A stretch of DNA of 35,273 bases from Pseudonocardia xinjiangensis (lineage in GTDB: Bacteria > Actinomycetota > Actinomycetes > Mycobacteriales > Pseudonocardiaceae), in assembly GCF_012911925.1 (NCBI RefSeq), contig NZ_JAAXKY010000076.1, positions 1-35,273 of the forward strand, in the 5' to 3' direction. Made by a program: the position numbers and the translations under genes. Positions 24,574 to 30,905 of the stretch are shown here, piece after piece; position 1 is the first letter of the stretch, and each line of letters begins with the position of its first letter. The notes beneath the pieces are model-generated. The model made no database searches. It worked only from the letters and a program-made list of their open reading frames with translations, and had not been told where the DNA came from.

Positions 24574-24606
24574 CGATCTCCGGGGCACGATGGCCCGGAG
24601 GGATCG
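24574..24606. promoter_or_regulatory. Candidate operator between divergent acyl-CoA genes
   Basis: CGATC-TCCGGG (24574-24584) mirrors CCCGGA-GG-GATCG (24594-24606), an inverted repeat with six-base perfect inner arms and a two-base offset. It lies between the acyl-CoA synthetase and dehydrogenase genes and could control both. The arms are GC-rich, so chance is possible. Confidence 0.3.
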
Positions 24607-24639
24607 AGCGGTCCCGGCGACGATGCGGAGGCACGGACC

Positions 24640-25926
24640 ATGGCGTGGGACTTCTCGACGGAACCCGAGTTCGAGACACAGCTCGAGTGGATGCGCGAGT
24701 TCGTCCGCACGGAGATCATCCCGTTGGAGACCCTCGACCTGGACCGCGCGACATTCGCCCGGATCACCGCCCCGCTCAAGGAGCAGGTGAAGGAGCGCGG
24801 GCTGTGGGCGGCGCACCTGCCCCCCGAGCTCGGCGGCGGCGGGTTCGGGCAGGTCAAACTGGGGTTGATGCACGAGATCCTCGGACAGTGCCGCTACGCG
24901 CCGGGCATCTTCGGCAACCAGGCGCCCGACTCCGGCAACGCGGAGCTGCTCGCCATCGGCGGCACCCCGGAGCAGAAGGAACGCTTCATGTACCCGCTGC
25001 TGCGCGGGGAGCTGCGCAGCTGCTTCTCGATGACCGAGCCGGGCGCGGGAGCGGACCCGACCCTGCTGTCCACGCGGGCCGTGCTCGACGGGGACGAGTA
25101 CGTGATCAACGGCCACAAGTGGTTCTCGTCGAACGCCTCCCACGCCGACTTCCTCATCGTCATGGCCGTGACCGATCCGGACGTGTCGGCCTACCAGGGG
25201 TCGTCGATGTTCGTCGTGCCCGTCGACACGCCCGGGGTGCAGATCCTGCGGGACATCCCGGTGATGGACCACCCCACGATCGGCGGGGAGCTCTACGGCG
25301 GGCACGCCGAGATCCTCTACACCGACGTGCGCGTGCCGAAGGAGAACCTCGTCGGCAGCCCCGGTGACGGTTTCCGGCTCGCCCAGCAGCGGCTCGGTCC
25401 GGGCCGGATCCACCACGCGATGCGCTGGCTCGGACAGTCGAAGCGGGCGTTCGACATGCTGTGCGAGCGTGCCGTCAGCCGCTACACCCACGGGTCGGTG
25501 CTGGCCGAGAAGCAGATGGTGCAGGACTGGGTGGCCACCTCGGCCGCCGAGATGCAGGCGGCCCGGCTCATGACGCTGCACGCCGCCTGGACGATGGACC
25601 AGGTGGGGGCGGCCAACGCTCGCGTCGAGATCGCCATGATCAAGTACTGGGGCGCGAAGGTGCTCCACGACGTGATCGACCGGGCGATCCAGGTGCACGG
25701 GTCGCTCGGGTTCTCGGGCGACCTGCCGCTCGAGTCGATGTACCGGGCCGCCCGCGCGGCCCGGATCTACGACGGCCCCGACGAGGTGCACAAGACCACC
25801 GTGGCCCGCCGGATCCTGCGCGGCTACACCCCGGCCGACGTCCCCACCGAACACATCCCCACCCGCGCCGAGGCGGCCCGGACGAAGTTCGCGGAGTACC
25901 TGGAGGGCGCCACCGCGAACCTCTGA
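24640..25926 (+). CDS. Acyl-CoA dehydrogenase, ACAD10/11-like
   Basis: A 428-residue FAD enzyme that introduces the alpha,beta double bond in acyl-CoA. The helical N-domain includes LKEQVKERGLWAAHLPPELG, the middle barrel has CFSMTEPGAGADPTLL and INGHKWFSSNASHADF, and the C-domain has GRIHHAMRWLGQ and IQVHGSLGFSGDLPLE. The active-site loop reads RIYDGPDEVHK, with Asp where short- and medium-chain enzymes carry Glu; this is normal in the ACAD10/11 branch. GGAGG sits eight bases before ATG 24640, which decides the start. It is divergent from the acyl-CoA synthetase. Confidence 0.94.
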   Translation: MAWDFSTEPEFETQLEWMREFVRTEIIPLETLDLDRATFARITAPLKEQVKERGLWAAHLPPELGGGGFGQVKLGLMHEILGQCRYAPGIFGNQAPDSGNAELLAIGGTPEQKERFMYPLLRGELRSCFSMTEPGAGADPTLLSTRAVLDGDEYVINGHKWFSSNASHADFLIVMAVTDPDVSAYQGSSMFVVPVDTPGVQILRDIPVMDHPTIGGELYGGHAEILYTDVRVPKENLVGSPGDGFRLAQQRLGPGRIHHAMRWLGQSKRAFDMLCERAVSRYTHGSVLAEKQMVQDWVATSAAEMQAARLMTLHAAWTMDQVGAANARVEIAMIKYWGAKVLHDVIDRAIQVHGSLGFSGDLPLESMYRAARAARIYDGPDEVHKTTVARRILRGYTPADVPTEHIPTRAEAARTKFAEYLEGATANL

Positions 25927-25930
25927 CCCC

Positions 25931-26018
25931 GCGAGTCGCCCGTTCTGCGTGCGCGAGTCGCCCGTTCTGCGTGCGCGAGTCGCCCGATTTCGCCCCGCGA
26001 GTCGCCCGGTACCGGCGC
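25931..26018. repeat. Four 22-bp tandem units with core GCGAGTCGCCCG
   Basis: Units begin at 25931, 25953, 25975 and 25997. The first 12 bases are identical in all four. The ten-base spacer is identical in units 1 and 2 (TTCTGCGTGC) and differs in 3 and 4. The array starts four bases after the acyl-CoA dehydrogenase stop and ends just before a strong hairpin. There is no coding potential. Confidence 0.9.
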
Positions 26019-26020
26019 TG

Positions 26021-26050
26021 CTCGGGCGTCGGGGGAACCCGATGCCCGAG
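26021..26050. terminator. Strong hairpin between convergent genes
   Basis: CTCGGGC-G-TCGGG (26021-26033) pairs with CCCGA-T-GCCCGAG (26038-26050) around a GGAA tetraloop of GNRA type. This is a 13-bp stem with one G-U step when read as forward RNA. It lacks a U-tract, as is common in actinobacterial terminators, and serves the acyl-CoA dehydrogenase and/or the opposing aldo/keto reductase. Confidence 0.65.
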
Positions 26051-26069
26051 CGCGTTGCGGCCTACCGGC

Positions 26070-27053
26070 CTACCAGCGGTCGTGCACGTGCGGGCGGACC
26101 AGCTCGTCGTAGACCTCGCGGACCGCGGCGTGCACCTGCTCCCCCAGTGGCGCGAGGTCGGCGGCGGATGCGTTCCCCCGGGCCTGCTCGGCGTTGCGGG
26201 CGCCCGGGATCACCACGGTGACCTGTGGCAGGTCGACGATCCAGCGCAGCGCGAACTGCGCCATCGTCGCCTCGGCCGGCACCAGCGCCCGCAGCCGCTC
26301 GACGGCCTCCAGGCCGACCTCGAACGGCACGCCGGCGAACGTCTCGCCCACGTCGAAGGCCTCGCCGTGCCGGTTGTAGGTGCGGTGGTCGTCGGCGCCG
26401 AAGGTGGTGGCCGCGGTGTAGCGCCCCGACAGCAGACCGGACGCGAGCGGCACCCTGGCGATGATCGCGACCCCGGCCTCTGCGGCCGCGGGCAGCACCT
26501 GCTCGAGCGGCTTCTGCCGCAGGGCGTTGAGGATGATCTGCACGCTCGCCACGCCGGGCCGGGCGATCGCGGTGAGCGCCTCGTCCACCCGCTCGACGCT
26601 CACGCCGTACGCCGCGATCCGCTTGTCGGCGACCAGCTCGTCGAGCGCGTCGTAGACCTCGTCGCGGGAGTAGACGGCAGTGGGCGGGCAGTGCAGCTGC
26701 ACGAGGTCCAGCGTGTCGACGCCGAGGTTGGCCCGGGAGCGGTCGTTCCAGGCCCGGAAGTTCTCCCGCGTGTAGTTCTCCGGCACCTGGTCGAGGCGCC
26801 TGCCCATCTTCGTGGCCACCGTCAGCTGCGCGTCGCCCCGCTCACGCAGGAACCGGCCGACAAGTGTCTCGCTGCGGCCGTCGCCGTAGACGTCGGCCGT
26901 GTCGAGGAAGGTCACACCCGTGTCGACGGCACCGTGCAGCACCGCGAGGGCGTCGGACTCGTCCACCTGCCCCCAGTCCGAGCCGAGCTGCCAACACCCC
27001 AGCCCGACGACACCGACCTCACGTCCCAGCCGCTTCGCCATTCGCTTCTCCAC
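26070..27053 (-). CDS. Aldo/keto reductase
   Basis: A 327-residue NADPH-dependent TIM-barrel reductase. The catalytic tetrad is complete: D51 and Y56 in LDTADVYGDG, K82 in ATKMG, H121 in LVQLHCPP. The C-terminal ALRWIVDLPQVTVVIPGARN is the coenzyme-binding end. The substrate class (aldehydes, ketones or sugars) cannot be told from sequence. The GTG start at 27053 is favoured because TAGGCT on the reverse strand ends six bases upstream, predicting a leaderless transcript; ATG 27041 is the alternative. It differs from the degraded reductase at 10793. Confidence 0.93.
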   Translation of the reverse strand: MEKRMAKRLGREVGVVGLGCWQLGSDWGQVDESDALAVLHGAVDTGVTFLDTADVYGDGRSETLVGRFLRERGDAQLTVATKMGRRLDQVPENYTRENFRAWNDRSRANLGVDTLDLVQLHCPPTAVYSRDEVYDALDELVADKRIAAYGVSVERVDEALTAIARPGVASVQIILNALRQKPLEQVLPAAAEAGVAIIARVPLASGLLSGRYTAATTFGADDHRTYNRHGEAFDVGETFAGVPFEVGLEAVERLRALVPAEATMAQFALRWIVDLPQVTVVIPGARNAEQARGNASAADLAPLGEQVHAAVREVYDELVRPHVHDRW

Positions 27054-27059
27054 CCACTG

Positions 27060-27069
27060 AGCCTAGGCT
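27060..27069. promoter_or_regulatory. Palindrome giving -10 boxes on both strands
   Basis: AGCCTAGGCT is a perfect 10-base palindrome, so TAGGCT occurs on each strand. On the reverse strand it ends six bases before the GTG of the aldo/keto reductase, predicting a leaderless start. On the forward strand it would give a leader of roughly 30 bases before ATG 27109. Confidence 0.5.
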
Positions 27070-27108
27070 CCGTGCAACCGGGCACCCCCTCGGCTCCGTC
27101 CTCACGGC

Positions 27109-27900
27109 ATGCGCCCCGTGCAGATCGTGATCGGGCTGGCGCTCGTGGCGGTGACCGCCTGCGGGCAGCCGGTGGTCCCGGCGGGAGGAGGTGGACCCGT
27201 GGACGTCGCGGAGCTGGTCGGCAGCTGGTCGGTGAGCGGCACCGGGATCGAGGACTCGGTGCTCGTCCTCGACAGCCACCGGTTCGAGGTGCGCGCGGGC
27301 CGCGACGTCCGGTACGGCGGCTGGCGCGCCGACTCGTCCGGTCTGTTCGTGGCGCACGTGTCCACCGCGGGCGGTGAGTGGCCGCCCGACCTGTCCACGC
27401 CGCCGTGGTTGGAGGCGGCCACCGCCGTCACGCGCGCGGGCTCCGATCTCGTGCTGCTCGACGCTGCCGGCGAGCCGACGGCGCGGCTGTCCCCGCAGCC
27501 CGGGCCACCGCCACCCCCCGGAGGGCCCGCCGGACACTTCGGCCCGGCGGCGCCGTTGCCGCCCGGCGTGGAGCCGGTGGAGCCGCCCCGGCTGGTCGGG
27601 CGCTGGGAGATCACCGACCGCGCACGAGCAGCCCGGGCGCCGGAGCCACCGCATGCCGACCTGGCGGCGGCGGGCTCCTGGACCGGCTCGGACGGCTGCA
27701 ACGGCGGCGCCGGCCGGTGGGTGAGCGGTCCGCGCGGCGTTCTCCTGGCCACCTGCGGCCCGATGACGCTGAGGGGCTGCGACGGCATGGTCGGCGTTCC
27801 CGGCTGGCTGGCGAGATCCGCGCGGGCCGGGTTCGACGGCGCGACGCTCGTGCTGTTCGACGTGGACGGGCGCGAGCTCGGCCGGCTGGTCCGGCCCTGA
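27109..27900 (+). CDS. Secreted lipoprotein, META/HslJ-like C-terminus
   Basis: A 263-residue predicted lipoprotein. The signal peptide MRPVQIVIGLALVAVTAC ends in a lipobox with Cys18. Two related beta-rich regions follow: one from VAELVGSWSVSGTGIEDSVL, and after a Pro-rich linker (about 128-155) a second from PRLVGRWEITDRA. The second has SDGCNGGAGRWV, ATCGPMTLRGCDGMVG and FDGATLVLFDVDGRELGRL, the pattern of META/HslJ domains. Such domains occur in envelope-stress proteins; the role is unknown. It is divergent from the aldo/keto reductase. Confidence 0.78.
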   Translation: MRPVQIVIGLALVAVTACGQPVVPAGGGGPVDVAELVGSWSVSGTGIEDSVLVLDSHRFEVRAGRDVRYGGWRADSSGLFVAHVSTAGGEWPPDLSTPPWLEAATAVTRAGSDLVLLDAAGEPTARLSPQPGPPPPPGGPAGHFGPAAPLPPGVEPVEPPRLVGRWEITDRARAARAPEPPHADLAAAGSWTGSDGCNGGAGRWVSGPRGVLLATCGPMTLRGCDGMVGVPGWLARSARAGFDGATLVLFDVDGRELGRLVRP

Positions 27901-27910
27901 CGGCGCGGGG

Positions 27911-28078
27911 TCAGCCGGGCTCGCGGCGGCCGGCGGCCTCGGCGACCCGTTCATGGAGCCGGCCCCGGATCTCCTCCGGCGTGTAGGCCCGCCTGCGCCG
28001 CTCGGCGCGGACCGTGACGGCCCCGGTCGCCGCGACCCCCGCGAGGCCGGCGAGCCCCAGCCACTTCCACCAGCGCAT
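27911..28078 (-). CDS. 55-residue single-helix membrane peptide
   Basis: A small protein beginning MRWWKWLGLAGLAGVAATGA: one membrane helix (about 5-23), then a basic stretch RAERRRRAYTPEEIRGRLHE and a helical polar tail. It starts at ATG 28078. TAGGTT on the reverse strand (28091-28086) ends seven bases before it, predicting a leaderless mRNA. The RxYTPEEIRxRLHER pattern is typical of small uncharacterised actinobacterial proteins. It is divergent from the papain-like protein gene, with only 19 bp between start codons. Confidence 0.75.
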   Translation of the reverse strand: MRWWKWLGLAGLAGVAATGAVTVRAERRRRAYTPEEIRGRLHERVAEAAGRREPG

Positions 28079-28084
28079 GGTGGT

Positions 28085-28091
28085 TAACCTA
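28085..28091. promoter_or_regulatory. Overlapping divergent -10 boxes of two leaderless genes
   Basis: The forward box TAACCT (28085-28090) ends seven bases before GTG 28098. The reverse box TAGGTT (28091-28086) ends seven bases before ATG 28078. They share five base pairs within GGTTAACC, so polymerase can occupy only one direction at a time. Confidence 0.6.
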
Positions 28092-28097
28092 CCGGCC

Positions 28098-28841
28098 GTG
28101 CCGGCCAGCGTGATCACCCTCGACCGGGCGTGCGAGCTGGCCCGCACCGGCGACGTCTGGATCTTCCGTGGCCGCAGCCCGGCCGACCGGGCCATCCGCG
28201 GGATCACCAACGCCCCGGTCAACCACGTGGGCATGGCACTGGTCGTCGACGACCTGCCGCCCCTGATGTGGCACGCCGAGCTGGGCCGGTCGCTTCCCGA
28301 CCTGTGGTCGGGCACGCACCAGCGCGGCGTCCAGCTGCACGACCTGCGCGACGCGGTGCTGCAGTGGGGGCACCGCTACGACCAGCGGGCCTGGTTGCGG
28401 CAGCTGGACGGCCCGCTCAGCCGGGACATGGAGGACGCGGCCCTGCGCACGGTGGCGCGGCTCGACGGCACCCCGTTCCCCTCCACCGCCCGCCTGGCCG
28501 GTCGCTGGCTCCGGGGCCGGCTGCCCGCGCTGCGGCGCCCCGGCGGAGACGGCGACGGCCGGGCGGAGCCGGCGCCGGGCCCGGAGACGGCCTACTGCGC
28601 CGAGGTCGTGGCGGTCACCTACGAGGAGATGGGTCTGCTGGCCGGGCACCGCAGCCCCAGCTGGTACGACCCCGGGCGCTTCTGGAGCGGTGACGAGCTG
28701 GACCTGGTGCCCGGTTTCCAGCTGGGCGGGGAGATCGCGGTGACGCTCCCCCCTGCTCCCGCGCGGCCCCGCGCCGCGGCGACGCCGCCCCGCCGGGCGT
28801 GGCGCCCGGCACTGCGGCTCCGGCGGCACCGGACCGCCTGA
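28098..28841 (+). CDS. Permuted papain-like (YiiX/NlpC-P60 related) protein
   Basis: A 247-residue protein with the circularly permuted papain-like layout: His first, H43 in APVNHVGMALVV, and Cys late, C167 in TAYCAEVVAVTYEEMGLL. The N-terminal RTGDVWIFRGRSP matches the opening of this fold. Relatives are amidases, peptidases or acyltransferases, and the exact reaction is unknown. The C-terminal 40 residues are Pro/Arg/Ala-rich and may be disordered. No signal peptide is seen, so it is probably cytoplasmic. The GTG start is set by the -10 box seven bases upstream. Confidence 0.72.
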   Translation: MPASVITLDRACELARTGDVWIFRGRSPADRAIRGITNAPVNHVGMALVVDDLPPLMWHAELGRSLPDLWSGTHQRGVQLHDLRDAVLQWGHRYDQRAWLRQLDGPLSRDMEDAALRTVARLDGTPFPSTARLAGRWLRGRLPALRRPGGDGDGRAEPAPGPETAYCAEVVAVTYEEMGLLAGHRSPSWYDPGRFWSGDELDLVPGFQLGGEIAVTLPPAPARPRAAATPPRRAWRPALRLRRHRTA

Positions 28842-29160
28842 ATCCGCCCGCTCCGTTGCAGTAGCCCGTGGCGGCGAACGGCAGGGCACCGCGACTTCCG
28901 GCGGCCACCCCTTCCGGCGCCCGATCCGCAGCGCCATTCCGCGTACCCAAACGGACGTCCTCTATCAGGCGCCGACAGCCGCCATTCCAGCCCTCGCGTA
29001 GCGCGCAGCCGCTCGGCGCCACATCGCCCGTGGCGAGCCGATCGGGCCCGTAACCGGTGGCACCGATGGGCCGCCACCGGCGAGACCGTTCTGTCTCATC
29101 GATCGGTGCATCCATCGGTGAAGTTGTGAATCCGCTGTGGCAAACCACGCGCCGAGCTTC

Positions 29161-29181
29161 ATCGAAACGCGCCGTTTCGAT
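29161..29181. promoter_or_regulatory. Perfect 21-bp palindrome, operator candidate
   Basis: ATCGAAACG (29161-29169) and CGTTTCGAT (29173-29181) are perfect nine-base arms around CGC. A chance match of this quality is unlikely. It resembles a TetR/LacI-size operator, yet no supported gene starts next to it. Confidence 0.5.
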
Positions 29182-29394
29182 TAAGGTGCACCGACAACGG
29201 TTCGCGGCCCGGACGGGCGCGACTCAATGGTCGTCCGGGACGGCCGGCGCACCGCGGTTGCCGCACCGCCCGGACACCACAACGGACGCGTCACATCCGG
29301 GGGCCACATCTCGGGGTCACGTCCGGATAGATCACGGCCACAAGGACGGATCACAAGGCTCGGCACAACGGGGCCCGCATCGACGTCGGACGCC

Positions 29395-29430
29395 CGACCG
29401 TCAACTCGGGACGGTCGAGTCGAGACCGTC
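29395..29430. terminator. Two mutually exclusive hairpins downstream of the crotonase
   Basis: CGACCGTC (29395-29402) pairs with GACGGTCG (29410-29417), while GACGGTC (29410-29416) can instead pair with GACCGTC (29424-29430); both loops are seven bases. It lies 50-85 bases past the crotonase stop and may be its terminator. Confidence 0.4.
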
Positions 29431-29479
29431 ATCTTCCTGGGGACACCCCCCGATGGCGAGCGGATTATTTGCGGCGGAG

Positions 29480-30229
29480 TCATCGGCCGTTCCACCGCGG
29501 CGGACGCTTCTCACGGAAGGCCGCCACCCCTTCGGCGGCATCCTGCGACTCGTTCACCGCAATCTGGGCCCGTTCCGTGGCGGCCCATCCGAGAGCGTCC
29601 TCGGCGGCCACCACCGCGGCCATGGCACCCAGCGTGGCACTCTGCGCCACCGGCGCATTGGCACAGACGCGCTCCGCGAGAACAAGCGCGGCTTCCTCTG
29701 CTTCCCCGGGCTCTACCAGCGCGTTGACCAGGCCGAGCGTCCATGCGCGCTCGGCGCCCAACGGCTCGCCGGTCAGCAACATCTCGGTGGCGACGTTGCG
29801 CGGCAGCGCCCGCTGCGCCCGGAAAAGGGCACCGCAGTTCGCGATCAGCCCGCGTGCGGTCTCCGGAAGCGCGAACCGCGCGGTCCGTGCAGCCACCACG
29901 AGATCGCAGGCCAGTACGAGCTCGAACCCACCTCCGTAGGCGATTCCCTCGACGGCTGCCACCAACGGGGTGCGCCGGTCGCGCCGGACCACGCCGTAGT
30001 TGCCCCCTCTTTCGGTGGGGGGACCCGCGCCATCGGTGAGGTCGGTGCCCGCCGAGAATGCCAACGGGGTTCCGGCGAGCACGCCTGCCCACAGGTCCGG
30101 ATCATCGTCCAACTCGTTCAAGGCAGCGTCCAGAGCAGCCGTCATACCCTGGTCGATCGCGTTGCGCTTGGCCGGGCGCTCCATCCGGACCAGCAGGATT
30201 CGCCCTCGCCGTTCGACCGTCACACCCAC
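29480..30229 (-). CDS. Enoyl-CoA hydratase/isomerase (crotonase) family
   Basis: A 249-residue crotonase-fold protein acting on acyl-CoA thioesters. The first oxyanion-hole region is PLAFSAGTDLTDG. The second, GIAYGGGFELVLACDL, holds E103. E123 in ALPETARGL matches the second hydratase Glu, so true enoyl-CoA hydration is possible. Length and ending (AFREKRPPRW, the usual F-x-E-K-R-x-P-x-W) are standard. GTG 30229 is preceded by TAGGCT six bases upstream, predicting a leaderless transcript. It is a stand-alone gene, divergent from lsr2. Confidence 0.92.
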   Translation of the reverse strand: MGVTVERRGRILLVRMERPAKRNAIDQGMTAALDAALNELDDDPDLWAGVLAGTPLAFSAGTDLTDGAGPPTERGGNYGVVRRDRRTPLVAAVEGIAYGGGFELVLACDLVVAARTARFALPETARGLIANCGALFRAQRALPRNVATEMLLTGEPLGAERAWTLGLVNALVEPGEAEEAALVLAERVCANAPVAQSATLGAMAAVVAAEDALGWAATERAQIAVNESQDAAEGVAAFREKRPPRWNGR

Positions 30230-30235
30230 GGTTCG

Positions 30236-30241
30236 AGCCTA
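30236..30241 (-). promoter_or_regulatory. -10 box for a leaderless crotonase transcript
   Basis: On the reverse strand TAGGCT is followed by CGAACC and then GTG 30229, so transcription should begin at the start codon. No ribosome site is visible. Confidence 0.5.
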
Positions 30242-30378
30242 GTCGGCCGGGGCCGCGCAGCGGCAACTAGTGGCCTGACCGGCTCTTTTCCGGCATCGGC
30301 GATCCCATTCGGTCGGAATGGCCCGGGCCGCCGGGGGCAGCGGGTGGGCCCGGCCGGCACGGATCCGTCCCACCCCGA

Positions 30379-30408
30379 TCGACAATGGGCACCTCACTCC
30401 TTTATTAT
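30379..30408 (+). promoter_or_regulatory. Promoter of lsr2
   Basis: TCGACA (30379-30384) and TATTAT (30403-30408) are separated by 18 bases. The -10 sits in a TTTATTATC patch, unusually AT-rich here and a likely binding site for Lsr2 itself. The leader would be about 90 bases, with a hairpin ACCCTCG (30449-30455) / CGAGGGT (30464-30470). Confidence 0.55.
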
Positions 30409-30507
30409 CGTCTCGCAATTGCCACCCACCCCTGTTCGGAACCGCGGAACCCTCGTACCACAGCGAGGGTGCCCCGGCGTACCCGGAGCCCCTGAAAGGC
30501 AGCGCAC

Positions 30508-30846
30508 ATGGCGAAGCAGACAACGGTCACCCTCGTCGACGACCTCGATGGCAGCGAGGCCGAGGAGCAGATCGAGTTCGCGATGGACGGCAAGGCCTAC
30601 GAGATCGACCTCTCGGCGGCCAATAGCGCCAGATTGCGCACGGCCCTCGAGCCCTTCATTTCCGCTGCCCGGCGCACCGGCGGCCGTCGTCGTTCGGGCG
30701 CCACCGCCGTCGCGGCCGCTCGTCCCAGCACCGACCGCGAGCAGAACCAGGCCATTCGGGAATGGGCGCAGGCGCAGGGGATGAAGATCTCGGAGCGGGG
30801 CCGCATCCCGTCCAACGTGCTCGAGGCGTACCACCAGAGCCACTGA
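30508..30846 (+). CDS. lsr2: Lsr2 nucleoid-associated protein
   Basis: A 112-residue Lsr2, the actinobacterial H-NS-like protein that bridges AT-rich DNA and silences foreign genes. The N-terminal dimerisation domain reads TVTLVDDLDGSEAEEQIEFA and KAYEIDLSAAN. A basic linker GRRRSG follows. The C-terminal DNA-binding domain includes REWAQAQGMKISERGRIPSN, with the AT-hook-like R-G-R, and ends LEAYHQSH. AAAGG lies about eight bases before the ATG. AT-rich DNA at its promoter suggests autoregulation. Confidence 0.97.
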   Translation: MAKQTTVTLVDDLDGSEAEEQIEFAMDGKAYEIDLSAANSARLRTALEPFISAARRTGGRRRSGATAVAAARPSTDREQNQAIREWAQAQGMKISERGRIPSNVLEAYHQSH

Positions 30847-30905
30847 CGCGCTCACGGAACAGCTGATGGGGCCCGCCGCGCCGGGCGATCTGCCACAGTA
30901 GGGCG

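Larger units (their letters stand above)
28842..29479. other. Noncoding stretch with palindromes
   Basis: This 638-bp region has no gene I can support. It holds a perfect 21-bp palindrome (29161-29181), paired direct repeats TCACATCCGG (29291) and TCACGTCCGG (29317), and two overlapping hairpins (29395-29430). Its composition is locally less GC-rich than the flanking genes. A 65-codon reverse frame beginning MKLGAWFATADSQLHRWMHR starts at the palindrome edge (29162-28965); it has no recognisable relatives or ribosome site. Confidence 0.5.

Noticed and set aside
25760..25800. Asp instead of Glu in the acyl-CoA dehydrogenase active-site loop (YDGPDEVH)
   Set aside because: This is the normal sequence in the ACAD10/11-like branch, so it is not a damaged active site.
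25931..26018. Possible CRISPR array
   Set aside because: The repeat core is only 12 bases with 10-base spacers, two of them identical, the family also occurs inverted elsewhere, and no cas gene is present.
28965..29162. 65-codon reverse frame beginning at the 21-bp palindrome
   Set aside because: No ribosome site, no recognisable family and unremarkable composition. It is mentioned under the noncoding region but not called a gene.
29181..29495. 104-codon reverse frame downstream of the crotonase
   Set aside because: No domain, no ribosome site, and it overlaps the crotonase end and hairpins.
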